A stretch of DNA of 64,000 nt. Origin: UBA10329 sp964500205. Its GTDB lineage: Bacteria > Bacteroidota > Bacteroidia > UBA10329. Positions 16,589 to 24,288 of the stretch are shown here, in pieces (position 1 is the first letter of the stretch; every line of letters begins with the position of its first letter). The notes beneath the pieces are model-generated. The model saw only the letters and a list, made by a program, of their open reading frames with translations, was not told the DNA's origin and made no database searches. Both the position numbers and the translations under genes were made by a program. The stretch covers positions 62,001 to 126,000 of the forward strand of contig CAZCNS010000010.1 in assembly GCA_964500205.1 (NCBI GenBank), read 5' to 3'.

Positions 16589-18031
16589 ATGCAAGAGCAA
16601 TTGACGACCGAAAAGGTCATTCTCGAAGAACGCCAAGGCGAGGCTATCGACCTGCCATCATGCAACGGCAACGGCAAGAAACTCTACGTGGAGAGCTACG
16701 GCTGCCAGATGAACTTCTCGGACAGCGAGATTGTGGCCTCGGTGCTGATCAAGGACGGCTTCCAGACCACCAAGATCATGGAGGAGGCCGATGTCATCAT
16801 GGTGAACACATGTGCCATCCGCGACAACGCTGAGCAGCGCGTGAGAGGACGCCTCGATGAGTTCCGCAGGGTGAAAAAGACCAACCCCGACCTCGTGGTG
16901 GGCGTGATGGGCTGCATGGCTGAACGTCTCAAGACTAAACTTTTGGATGAGGATAAGTTGGTGGACATCGTGGTTGGCCCCGATAGCTACCGCGACCTGC
17001 CCAACCTCGTGCGCGTGGCCGAGACGGGCCAGAAAGCAGTGAACGTGCTGCTTTCGCGAGATGAGACGTATGCCGACATCGCCCCCGTGCGGTTGGGCGG
17101 CAACGGCATCTCCGCCTTCATCAGCATCACACGCGGATGCGACAACATGTGCTCGTTCTGCGTGGTGCCTTTCACCCGTGGGCGTGAGCGCAGCCGTGAC
17201 CCGGAGAGCATCGTCAACGAGGCGCAGCAGCTTTTTGAGGACGGCTACCGCGAGGTGACGCTCCTCGGCCAAAACGTGGACAGCTACCTCTGGGGCGGAG
17301 GCGGCCTCAAGAAAGACATCCTCGCCAAGGGCGACCTGACCGGCACGGTGAGCTTTGCCGAACTGATGGAACGCGTGGCGCAGGTCAGTCCGCTGCTGCG
17401 TGTGCGGTTCTCCACCTCGCATCCTAAGGACATGACCGATGAAGTGCTACATGTGATGGCGAAGTACCCCAACGTGTGCAGCTATATCCACCTGCCCGTG
17501 CAGAGCGGCAACAGCCGTGTTTTGGAGCTGATGAACCGCGGCTACACCCGCGAGTGGTATCTGCAACGCATCGACCGCATCCGAGAGCTGGTGCCTGAAT
17601 GCGGCATCAGCACCGATATCATTAGCGGTTTCTGCACCGAGACCGAGGAAGATCATCAGGATACGCTTTCGATCATCGAGGCCGCGCAGTTCGATTTCGC
17701 CTACATGTTCAAGTACAGCGAACGCCCGGGTACCCTTGCCGCCAAGAAACTGGAGGACGATATCCCCGAGGAGGTGAAGGGCCGTAGATTGCAGGAGATC
17801 ATCAACCTCCAGATGCGCCTGAGTGAGGAGAGCAACAGGCGCGACATCGGCAAGACCTTCGAGGTGCTGATCGAGGGGCCGAGCAGGAAATCACCCGACT
17901 TCCTCCAAGGCCGCAACACGCAGAACAAGGTCATCGTCTTCCCACGCGAGAACTTTGAGAAAGGTCAATATGTGAATGTGCTTGTGCAGGATTGCACTTC
18001 GGCAACGTTGAAGGGGGTGGCTGTGAAGTGA
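16589..18031 (+). CDS. miaB: tRNA-2-methylthio-N6-dimethylallyladenosine synthase
   Basis: This 480-aa radical SAM methylthiotransferase converts i6A37 to ms2i6A37 in tRNAs reading UNN codons. The N-terminal UPF0004 domain carries the three auxiliary-cluster cysteines (YGCQMNFSD, NTCAIRDNA, VMGCMAER). The radical SAM CxxxCxxC motif is GCDNMCSFC near 184-192. A C-terminal TRAM domain covers about 420-480. Length fits the family. It is 6 bases upstream of a zeta-like kinase gene, which is not a usual partner. Confidence 0.96.
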   Translation: MQEQLTTEKVILEERQGEAIDLPSCNGNGKKLYVESYGCQMNFSDSEIVASVLIKDGFQTTKIMEEADVIMVNTCAIRDNAEQRVRGRLDEFRRVKKTNPDLVVGVMGCMAERLKTKLLDEDKLVDIVVGPDSYRDLPNLVRVAETGQKAVNVLLSRDETYADIAPVRLGGNGISAFISITRGCDNMCSFCVVPFTRGRERSRDPESIVNEAQQLFEDGYREVTLLGQNVDSYLWGGGGLKKDILAKGDLTGTVSFAELMERVAQVSPLLRVRFSTSHPKDMTDEVLHVMAKYPNVCSYIHLPVQSGNSRVLELMNRGYTREWYLQRIDRIRELVPECGISTDIISGFCTETEEDHQDTLSIIEAAQFDFAYMFKYSERPGTLAAKKLEDDIPEEVKGRRLQEIINLQMRLSEESNRRDIGKTFEVLIEGPSRKSPDFLQGRNTQNKVIVFPRENFEKGQYVNVLVQDCTSATLKGVAVK

Positions 18032-18037
18032 ACTGCA

Positions 18038-18616
18038 ATGACCCCCAACCCCTACATCATCGCAGGCTGCAACGGAGCGGGCAAGACCACGGCCAGCATA
18101 ACGCTGCTGCCTGAGATTCTGGACTGTCATGAGTTTGTGAATGCGGACAACATCGCCAAGGGGCTTTCACCGTTCAGGCCAGAGCGCGTGGCGTTCGAGG
18201 CGGGGCGCATCATGCTTCACCGCATCGAGGAACTGATGTCCGCCAAGGTGGATTTCGCATTTGAGACCACGCTTGCAACAAAGAGCTACCGAGGGAAAGT
18301 GCTGAAGGCGCAGGAGATAGGTTACAAGGTGACGCTGATGTATCTGTGGCTACCAAGTTCTGAAATAGCCATTCAGCGTGTAGAAAAGCGCGTTTCAGAA
18401 GGAGGGCACGACATTCCTACCGATGTGGTAATCAGGCGGTATCACAGAGGAATAAATAACTTGCTGAATGTTTTCGCTGACATCTGCGATTCTGCCATTG
18501 TGGTTGACAATGCCCTCGAAATGGAGGTCATCGCTACAAAAGAGAAGCAAAGTGACTGGGCAGTTCGTGATGCGTTGAAATGGAACCAATTCAAATCATT
18601 GAGCCATGAAAATTGA
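18038..18616 (+). CDS. Zeta-toxin-family P-loop kinase
   Basis: This 192-aa protein has the Walker A motif GCNGAGKTT (10-18), NADNIAKGLSP near 35-45, FAFETTLATKSYRGK, and the zeta-family tail RVEKRVSEGGHDIP...VIRRYHRGINN with conserved arginines. Zeta toxins of the epsilon/zeta and PezT type phosphorylate UDP-N-acetylglucosamine and block cell-wall synthesis. Other members phosphorylate different small molecules, so the target here is open. All key motifs look intact. The gene starts 6 bases after miaB, and its last 11 bases overlap a 57-aa ORF that could encode its antitoxin. A housekeeping kinase role cannot be excluded. Confidence 0.85.
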   Translation: MTPNPYIIAGCNGAGKTTASITLLPEILDCHEFVNADNIAKGLSPFRPERVAFEAGRIMLHRIEELMSAKVDFAFETTLATKSYRGKVLKAQEIGYKVTLMYLWLPSSEIAIQRVEKRVSEGGHDIPTDVVIRRYHRGINNLLNVFADICDSAIVVDNALEMEVIATKEKQSDWAVRDALKWNQFKSLSHEN

Positions 18617-18779
18617 AGAATTGAGCCAGAAGTTGGTTGAGGGATTCCGTCTCTCATTTTCCCGCCTCCTCGAAGAGAAAAAACGCACGGGCAGCAAGCT
18701 CGTCACAATGCTCGATGGCAAGGTGGTGGAACTGACCGTGGATGAATACGTGAAGCTGAGAGACGAAGGCAGGTTTTAA
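18606..18779 (+). CDS. 57-aa partner ORF, candidate antitoxin of the zeta-like kinase
   Basis: The ORF runs from ATG 18606 to TAA 18779 and overlaps the kinase stop by 11 bases in another frame, which suggests translational coupling. The sequence begins MKIEELSQKLVEGFRLSFSR and ends VVELTVDEYVKLRDEGRF. It has a predicted amphipathic helix rich in Glu, Lys and Leu, then a short DGKVVELTVDEYVKL segment. From memory, zeta-family genes in other bacteria often sit beside small ORFs with a similar 'dGKVV.i..dE' tail. It has no similarity to classical epsilon antitoxin that I can see. Assignment as antitoxin is inference from size, overlap and position. Confidence 0.6.
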   Translation: MKIEELSQKLVEGFRLSFSRLLEEKKRTGSKLVTMLDGKVVELTVDEYVKLRDEGRF

Positions 18780-18880
18780 GGATTGGCGAAGAACGATTAA
18801 CGATTTGCGATTGAGGCTCAAGCCGCTACATCCACCATTCTCCCATTTTCAATTTTCGATTTCCCCATTTTCTACAATAA

Positions 18881-20128
18881 ATGACTTTAGAAGGAGTAAA
18901 ACAACGTTTCGGGATCATCGGTCACAGCCCGCTGCTGAACCATGCGCTGGAGACCGCCATGCGCGTGGCCCCCACCGACATCTCGGTGCTGGTGACGGGC
19001 GAGAGCGGCACGGGCAAGGAGGTGTTCTCGCAGATCATCCACCAGCTCAGTGCCCGCAAACACGCCCAGTACATCGCGGTGAACTGCGGGGCCATCCCAG
19101 AAGGGACGATAGACTCGGAGCTTTTCGGACACGAGAAAGGCTCGTTCACTGGGGCGCACGAGGCGCGCAAGGGCTACTTCGAGGTGGCGGACGGTGGCAC
19201 CATCTTTCTGGATGAGGTGGCCGAACTGCCGCTGAGCACACAGGTTCGGCTGTTGCGCGTGCTGGAGACGGGCGAGTTCATCAAGGTGGGTTCGTCCAAG
19301 AGCCTGAAGACGAACGTTCGCACCGTGGCCGCCACCAACGTGGGCATGGCGGATGCCATCAGCAAAGGGCGTTTCCGTGAGGACCTATTCTACCGACTGA
19401 ACACGGTGCCGATCATCATCCCACCACTGCGGGAAAGGAGAGATGACATCGTGCTGCTGTTCCGCAAGTTTGCCAGTGATTTCGGGGAGAAGTACCGCAT
19501 GCCGAGTGTCCGCCTCACCGAAGAGGCCCAGCAACTTATGATGAACTATGCCTGGCCGGGCAACGTGCGCCAACTGAAAAACGTAGCTGAGCAGATCAGC
19601 ATCCTCGAGCAGCAGCGCGAGATCAGTGCCGATACCCTGCGGCACTACCTTCCCGATGGCGGCAAGGCCAACCTGCCCGCCATCCGAACCCCACAACCTG
19701 AGTCTGGAGGTCCGAACACGGATTTTTCGGAACGGGAGCTGATGTATAAGGTGCTCTTCGATATGAAGCGCGACCTGAACGACCTGAAGAAAATCGTGCT
19801 TGAACTGGCATCACAGAGTGGAGATGACAACTTCACCATAACCGATTCCCACGCGCAGACCTTGCGCAGGCTCCATCAGGAAGTAGAGCCTGTGATGAGT
19901 GGCAGTGGCTTCGGCATGGCTCCCGATGTGCAGATTCACCGTGCAGGTGAGCGGCCCTACGATGATCACGAGGAAGTGGAGGAATCCCTATCATTGGAAG
20001 ACCGCGAACGCGACCTCATCAAGAAGGCATTGGAGAAGCACCGTGGCAGGCGGAAGGCCGCTGCGGACGAGCTGGGCATCTCGGAGCGAACACTTTACAG
20101 GAAGATCAAGGAGTATGGGTTTGATTAA
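18881..20128 (+). CDS. Sigma-54-dependent transcriptional activator without receiver domain
   Basis: This 415-aa AAA+ activator uses ATP hydrolysis to open sigma-54 promoters. It starts almost directly with the AAA+ domain: Walker A GESGTGKE (40-47), sigma-54 contact loop GSFTGA (87-92, usually GAFTGA), Walker B GGTIFLDE (105-112), and FREDLFYRLNTVPI. A linker at ~255-370 is followed by a Fis-type helix-turn-helix (RRKAAADELGISERTLYRKI) at the C-terminus. There is no N-terminal receiver or PAS domain, so its activity may be set by expression or protein contact. lptE follows after 30 bases, and this pair is frequent in Bacteroidota. Target genes are unknown. Confidence 0.9.
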   Translation: MTLEGVKQRFGIIGHSPLLNHALETAMRVAPTDISVLVTGESGTGKEVFSQIIHQLSARKHAQYIAVNCGAIPEGTIDSELFGHEKGSFTGAHEARKGYFEVADGGTIFLDEVAELPLSTQVRLLRVLETGEFIKVGSSKSLKTNVRTVAATNVGMADAISKGRFREDLFYRLNTVPIIIPPLRERRDDIVLLFRKFASDFGEKYRMPSVRLTEEAQQLMMNYAWPGNVRQLKNVAEQISILEQQREISADTLRHYLPDGGKANLPAIRTPQPESGGPNTDFSERELMYKVLFDMKRDLNDLKKIVLELASQSGDDNFTITDSHAQTLRRLHQEVEPVMSGSGFGMAPDVQIHRAGERPYDDHEEVEESLSLEDRERDLIKKALEKHRGRRKAAADELGISERTLYRKIKEYGFD

Positions 20129-20158
20129 ACGAGAAACAGGAAAGCTGAAAATCACCGA

Positions 20159-20698
20159 ATGAAGCCCATCACTCACAGCCATGCAGGACATCCTCGCCAA
20201 GTGGCGGCCCTTTTCTTGTTGTTGATTTCATCTTTCATCTTTCAGCAAGGTTGTGGTGTCTATTCCTTCACAGGTGCAAGCATATCGCCTGAGGTGAAGA
20301 GTGTGAGCATCGCATTTTTCCCGTCATATGCAGCTTTGGCGCCTGCCAATATGCCACAACTTTTCACAGAGGAACTGCGAGACAAGTTCGTGAACCAGAC
20401 CAGCCTCGACCTGATCACCAGCAACGGGGACATCCGCTTCGAGGGCTTCATATCAGATTACCGTACCACCCCTGTGGCCATTCAAGGCGATGCTGCGGGC
20501 CAGAACCGACTCACCATCACTGTAAACGTCACCTACACCGACACCAAGAACGAGGAGAACAGCTTTGAGAAGAGCTTCTCCCGTTTCGCAGACTTCCCTG
20601 TGACCGTCAATCTCAGCGATGTCGAGCAGGGCCTTATCGGTGAGATCAACGAGCAGATCATTCAGGACATATTCAACGCCAGCGTGGTGAACTGGTGA
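20159..20698 (+). CDS. lptE: LptE-family LPS assembly lipoprotein
   Basis: This 179-aa outer-membrane lipoprotein plugs the LptD translocon and helps insert lipopolysaccharide. The N-terminus has a signal sequence ending FQQGCGVYSFTG; the Cys at 32 would be lipidated, and CGVYSFTGASI is a hallmark of the Bacteroidota form. The remainder fits the LptE fold (SVSIAFFPSYA, LFTEELRDKFVNQTSLDLI, FEGFISDYRTTPVAI). It follows the sigma-54 activator by 30 bases and precedes the methyltransferase by 15. secG, often next in Bacteroidota, is absent here. Confidence 0.9.
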   Translation: MKPITHSHAGHPRQVAALFLLLISSFIFQQGCGVYSFTGASISPEVKSVSIAFFPSYAALAPANMPQLFTEELRDKFVNQTSLDLITSNGDIRFEGFISDYRTTPVAIQGDAAGQNRLTITVNVTYTDTKNEENSFEKSFSRFADFPVTVNLSDVEQGLIGEINEQIIQDIFNASVVNW

Positions 20699-20713
20699 TC
20701 CCTCCCCCGACAG

Positions 20714-21367
20714 ATGGACAACCCCAACGCATCCGTACACGAGTCTTGGTACACGCGCATTTTCGCCCGTGTTTATGACCCCGTCATGCGTAAGTTGGAG
20801 GAGCGCGTGCTGTCGCGGTATCGCAGGCAGCTGATCGGAAACCTTGAAGGAGATGTTCTTGAGGTAGGCGCTGGTACGGGTATAAATTTCAAGTACTACA
20901 CGAAAGCATGTCGTGTATTGGCAAGCGAACCATCCGCCCAGATGCTAAGATTCGCCCGCCAAAGAGCCTTAGATAGCGATGTGCAAGCGACCATCACACT
21001 TATCCAAGCTGGTGTGGGGAGCGCGGAACTTGAAAAAACAGTTCCTCAGCAAGGCTTTGATGCGATTGTCTGCACGCTTGTGCTCTGCACGATTCCTGAA
21101 CCGTTGGCTGCAATCCGCAGTTTCAAATGCTGGCTGAAACCGGGCGGAAAACTCATTGTGCTCGAGCATGTTCACTCAAATGCTCAACCCCGAAAAACAG
21201 TGCATGAACTCATCAACCCCGCTTGGAAAGTGCTGGCAGAAGGCTGTAACCTCACACGCGATACGCCTTCGCTTTTGAAGGAAGAAGGTTTTTCCCCATT
21301 GGAAGAGGAGCGCTTCATCAAGCTGCTGCCCTTCTACGTGGCGGTGATGCAACGGAACCCGAGCTGA
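20714..21367 (+). CDS. Class I SAM-dependent methyltransferase (METTL7/phospholipid-type)
   Basis: This 217-aa protein has SAM-binding motif I DVLEVGAGTGINFKYY near 48-63, an acidic post-I residue (ASEPSAQML), and FDAIVCTLVLCTIPEP. C-terminal segments resemble METTL7/PmtA-like enzymes (LKPGGKLIVLEHV, GCNLTRDT). Such enzymes methylate lipids or small thiols; the substrate here is unknown. It lies 15 bases after lptE and 2 bases before the M15 peptidase gene, so it is probably in the same operon. Confidence 0.82.
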   Translation: MDNPNASVHESWYTRIFARVYDPVMRKLEERVLSRYRRQLIGNLEGDVLEVGAGTGINFKYYTKACRVLASEPSAQMLRFARQRALDSDVQATITLIQAGVGSAELEKTVPQQGFDAIVCTLVLCTIPEPLAAIRSFKCWLKPGGKLIVLEHVHSNAQPRKTVHELINPAWKVLAEGCNLTRDTPSLLKEEGFSPLEEERFIKLLPFYVAVMQRNPS

Positions 21368-21369
21368 AC

Positions 21370-22155
21370 ATGGGAAACCTCCACCTCTTCTGCACTCTAT
21401 TGAAACAACACTTTCACCGCTGTCCGAATGCACGCATCGTTGTGCTTTTGCTATTGGCTTTGCCGCTTAGCGCCTCTGAGTCTTTCGCTCAAATGGACTC
21501 CGTGGCCTACCTGACAGGAAAATTCGACCCATCGAAACACACTGAATTCTCGGAAGTGCCCATCGCAATGGCCTCTCGCAGCGGCATGTTCCTCAGAAAA
21601 GAGGTGCTGGAAGCGTTCAAACAGATGCGAGCAGCGGCAGCCAAGGACGGGGTTAACCTCACAGTCATCTCAGCCACGCGCAGTTTCGACCATCAGAAAA
21701 GCATCTGGGAAGGCAAATGGAACGGAAGCCGAAAGGTGAACGGACGGAGCCTGAACATCGCCATTCCTGATGCTGCAGATCGGGCCCGTGAGATCCTGCG
21801 CTACAGCTCCATGCCCGGCACATCGCGCCACCACTGGGGCACAGACTTCGATATCAACTCGTTGAGTCCAGCTCATTTCGCATCCGGTGAGGGCAAACGG
21901 GCCTACGAGTGGCTGCGCGACAATGCAGCCCGCTTTGGGTTCTGTCAGCCATACTCGCCCAAAGGTTTAGATCGGGAACATGGCTACGAGGAAGAGGCTT
22001 GGCATTGGAGCTACTTCCCGGTGTCATGTGTGCTACTTCACCAATACAAAAAGAACGTGACCGCGAAGGATCTACTGGGCTTCATGGGGTCTGACGCGAT
22101 AAATTTTGAGGAGGTGATGCGCTATGTGGAAGGCGTAGCCCCGTCATGCCACTGA
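21370..22155 (+). CDS. M15 family D-Ala-D-Ala carboxypeptidase-like protein
   Basis: This 261-aa exported protein has a long N-terminal region and a hydrophobic core (VVLLLLALPLSASESFAQ) that reads as a signal peptide. VanY/DacB-type zinc ligands are visible: SRHHWGTDFDI (HxxxxxxD) and EEAWHWSYFP (second His). STATRSF-type sequence appears as ISATRSFDHQKSIWEGKW. M15 enzymes trim peptidoglycan peptides in the periplasm. It starts 2 bases after the methyltransferase stop. Confidence 0.88.
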   Translation: MGNLHLFCTLLKQHFHRCPNARIVVLLLLALPLSASESFAQMDSVAYLTGKFDPSKHTEFSEVPIAMASRSGMFLRKEVLEAFKQMRAAAAKDGVNLTVISATRSFDHQKSIWEGKWNGSRKVNGRSLNIAIPDAADRAREILRYSSMPGTSRHHWGTDFDINSLSPAHFASGEGKRAYEWLRDNAARFGFCQPYSPKGLDREHGYEEEAWHWSYFPVSCVLLHQYKKNVTAKDLLGFMGSDAINFEEVMRYVEGVAPSCH

Positions 22156-22211
22156 ATGCGACAGTCACTTGGTGCTTTGCATTCTCAAAAAAGACCCCAC
22201 CCATAAAAGGC

Positions 22212-22219
22212 TAAATTTG
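22212..22219 (+). promoter_or_regulatory. -7 element for dapB
   Basis: TAAATTTG matches TAnnTTTG and ends 27 bases before ATG 22247. It lies within a longer in-frame extension, so it supports the downstream start. Confidence 0.5.
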
Positions 22220-22246
22220 CCCGCAACCCAACCAAAGCAAAGAAAC

Positions 22247-22990
22247 ATGAAGATCGCGCTGTCAGGATACGGCCGCATGGGCAAGGAGATCGAGAAGATT
22301 GCTATCGACCGTGGCCATGAGATCATTGTCACCTTCAACGACCCTGATGACTGGATCGGTAAAGAAGAGCTGCTCGCCAAGGCCGATGTGGCCATAGAGT
22401 TCTCCATGCCCCACAGCGTGGTGAGTAACATCTTCAAGTGTTTCGATGAGAATGTCCCTGTGGTCGTAGGCACCACTGGATGGTCCGGTCAGCTAGATCA
22501 TGTGCGGGAAGTGTGTCACGAGCATCGCCAAAGGCTTTTCTATGCCAGCAATTTTAGCATAGGGGTGAACATCTTCTTCGAGGTGAACCGAAAATTGGCG
22601 GAGCTGATGAACGGCCAGCCAGACTACAGTGTACAGGTGCATGAGACCCATCACAAAGGGAAAGTGGACGCCCCGAGCGGCACGGCCATTCACCTTGCTA
22701 TGGACATGCTGGGCATCCTCGACCGCAAGGACAAGTGGGTGGGCCGTCCGCAGGATCAAGACTGGGAACTGGCCGTCACGTCAGAACGTGACGACTCGAG
22801 TGCAGGCACTCACGTGGTGACCTACGACTCGGAGATTGACACCATAGAACTGACCCACACCGCCAAGAGTCGTAGAGGTTTTGCACTCGGTGCTGTGATT
22901 GCTGCTGAATGGCTTCACGACCATGGACCGGGCATTTACACCATGGCCGACATCCTAAAGGACGTTAAATTCGAGGGCTTTCTGAAATAA
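22247..22990 (+). CDS. dapB: 4-hydroxy-tetrahydrodipicolinate reductase
   Basis: This 247-aa enzyme carries out the NAD(P)H-dependent step of the diaminopimelate/lysine pathway, feeding peptidoglycan. The Rossmann motif IALSGYGRMGKEIE is at the N-terminus. The catalytic segment HETHHKGKVDAPSGTA is present and the C-terminus (RRGFALGAVIAAEWL) is typical. The start at MKIALSG follows from homology and the promoter; an extension to 22169 is in frame but unlikely. Confidence 0.95.
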   Translation: MKIALSGYGRMGKEIEKIAIDRGHEIIVTFNDPDDWIGKEELLAKADVAIEFSMPHSVVSNIFKCFDENVPVVVGTTGWSGQLDHVREVCHEHRQRLFYASNFSIGVNIFFEVNRKLAELMNGQPDYSVQVHETHHKGKVDAPSGTAIHLAMDMLGILDRKDKWVGRPQDQDWELAVTSERDDSSAGTHVVTYDSEIDTIELTHTAKSRRGFALGAVIAAEWLHDHGPGIYTMADILKDVKFEGFLK

Positions 22991-23033
22991 TCAACCGTTT
23001 CCTGCTGTTATTGCAACCTCTCACGCTTTAACC

Positions 23034-23059
23034 CTGACAGGGGTTCATTACCCTGTCAG
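23034..23059. repeat. REP-like hairpin between dapB and lepB
   Basis: CTGACAGGG (23034-23042) and CCCTGTCAG (23051-23059) form a 9-bp perfect stem around an 8-base loop. There is no T-run. It resembles the extragenic palindromes common in Bacteroidota intergenic regions and the hairpin type seen at 6105. Confidence 0.6.
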
Positions 23060-23081
23060 CGTTCGCAAATCACATTTGAAG

Positions 23082-24206
23082 ATGAATCTGAAATTCTGGG
23101 AAAAGAAGAAGAAACCCAAGGTCAACAAAGGTTTTTTCCGCGAATGGTTCGATGCCATCGTGTTCGCGGTCATCGCAGCCACCATCATCCGGCTGTTCCT
23201 TATCGAGGCATACACGATTCCCACATCCTCCATGGAAAAATCGCTGCTCATCGGTGATTTCCTCTTCGTGAGCAAGGTGAGTTACGGCCCGCGCATCCCC
23301 AACACTCCGTTGGCTTTCCCGTTCGCCCACCACACCATGCCGCTCACTGGGGGCAAGAGCTACTTCGAATGGGTCAAGCTGCCCTACATGCGCCTACCGG
23401 GATTCAGCAACATCGAGAACAACGATGTGGTGGTTTTCAACTACCCGATGGAAGACTTCCGCCCGGTGGACAAGCGCGAGAACTACATCAAGCGCTGCGT
23501 GGGCATCCCAGGTGACACGCTGGAGGTGCGCGACCGCATCCTTTACGTGAACGGTAAGGAGGCCGTGATGCCCCCACACATGCAGTACGGCTACAACGTG
23601 AAGACAGATGGCAGTGGGTTCAATCCCAAAGTGCTACGCAGGCTCGACATCACCGAGGGTGGCCGTGTGTCCAACCAAGGCGATTTCTCACTAACAATGA
23701 CCGAGGACGCGGTGAAGCAGGTGAAGAGTTTCAACAACGTGAAGGAGGTGAATCCGTCCATTGCGCGAAAGGGCGAGTATGCGGAATACATCTTCCCCAA
23801 CTCAGACAGGGAGCTGAAAAGTATCCAGGGGAAGAAATTCTTTTGGAACGTGGACAACTTCGGGCCTGTATGGATTCCGAAGAAGGGCGAAACGGTGGCA
23901 CTGACACCTGAAACGCTGCCTATCTACGAGCGGGCCATCGCACTCTATGAAGGCAATGATCTGAAGATCGAGGGCGCAACAGTATTCATCAATGGGGTGG
24001 AGAGCACGGATTACACTTTCAAGATGGACTACTACTTCATGATGGGCGATAACCGCCACAATTCGGCCGACAGCCGCTTCTGGGGCTTCGTGCCCGAGGA
24101 TCACATCGTGGGCAAAGCCGTCTTCATCTGGCTTTCGATGGACAATATGGCCACATCGTTATCTGAAAAGATTCGCTGGCGGAGGATATTCAATATCATC
24201 AGGTGA
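23082..24206 (+). CDS. lepB: Signal peptidase I
   Basis: This 374-aa membrane protease removes signal peptides from exported proteins, including the T9SS cargo in this window. One N-terminal transmembrane helix (about 24-43) precedes the catalytic Ser in IPTSSMEKSL (S50). The general-base Lys lies in RENYIKRCVGIPGD near 137. The C-terminal box GDNRHNSADSR is intact. A large insertion between Lys and the C-terminal box is usual for Bacteroidota. ATG 23082 is chosen over an in-frame TTG two codons upstream. Confidence 0.95.
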   Translation: MNLKFWEKKKKPKVNKGFFREWFDAIVFAVIAATIIRLFLIEAYTIPTSSMEKSLLIGDFLFVSKVSYGPRIPNTPLAFPFAHHTMPLTGGKSYFEWVKLPYMRLPGFSNIENNDVVVFNYPMEDFRPVDKRENYIKRCVGIPGDTLEVRDRILYVNGKEAVMPPHMQYGYNVKTDGSGFNPKVLRRLDITEGGRVSNQGDFSLTMTEDAVKQVKSFNNVKEVNPSIARKGEYAEYIFPNSDRELKSIQGKKFFWNVDNFGPVWIPKKGETVALTPETLPIYERAIALYEGNDLKIEGATVFINGVESTDYTFKMDYYFMMGDNRHNSADSRFWGFVPEDHIVGKAVFIWLSMDNMATSLSEKIRWRRIFNIIR

Positions 24207-24288
24207 AGTATTCTTCTTGAATGAAAAGCGTGAGATGGTCTCCGCACACTTTCGGTGTTACGGTGTTCGAGAATAGAAAAAAGAGCGA

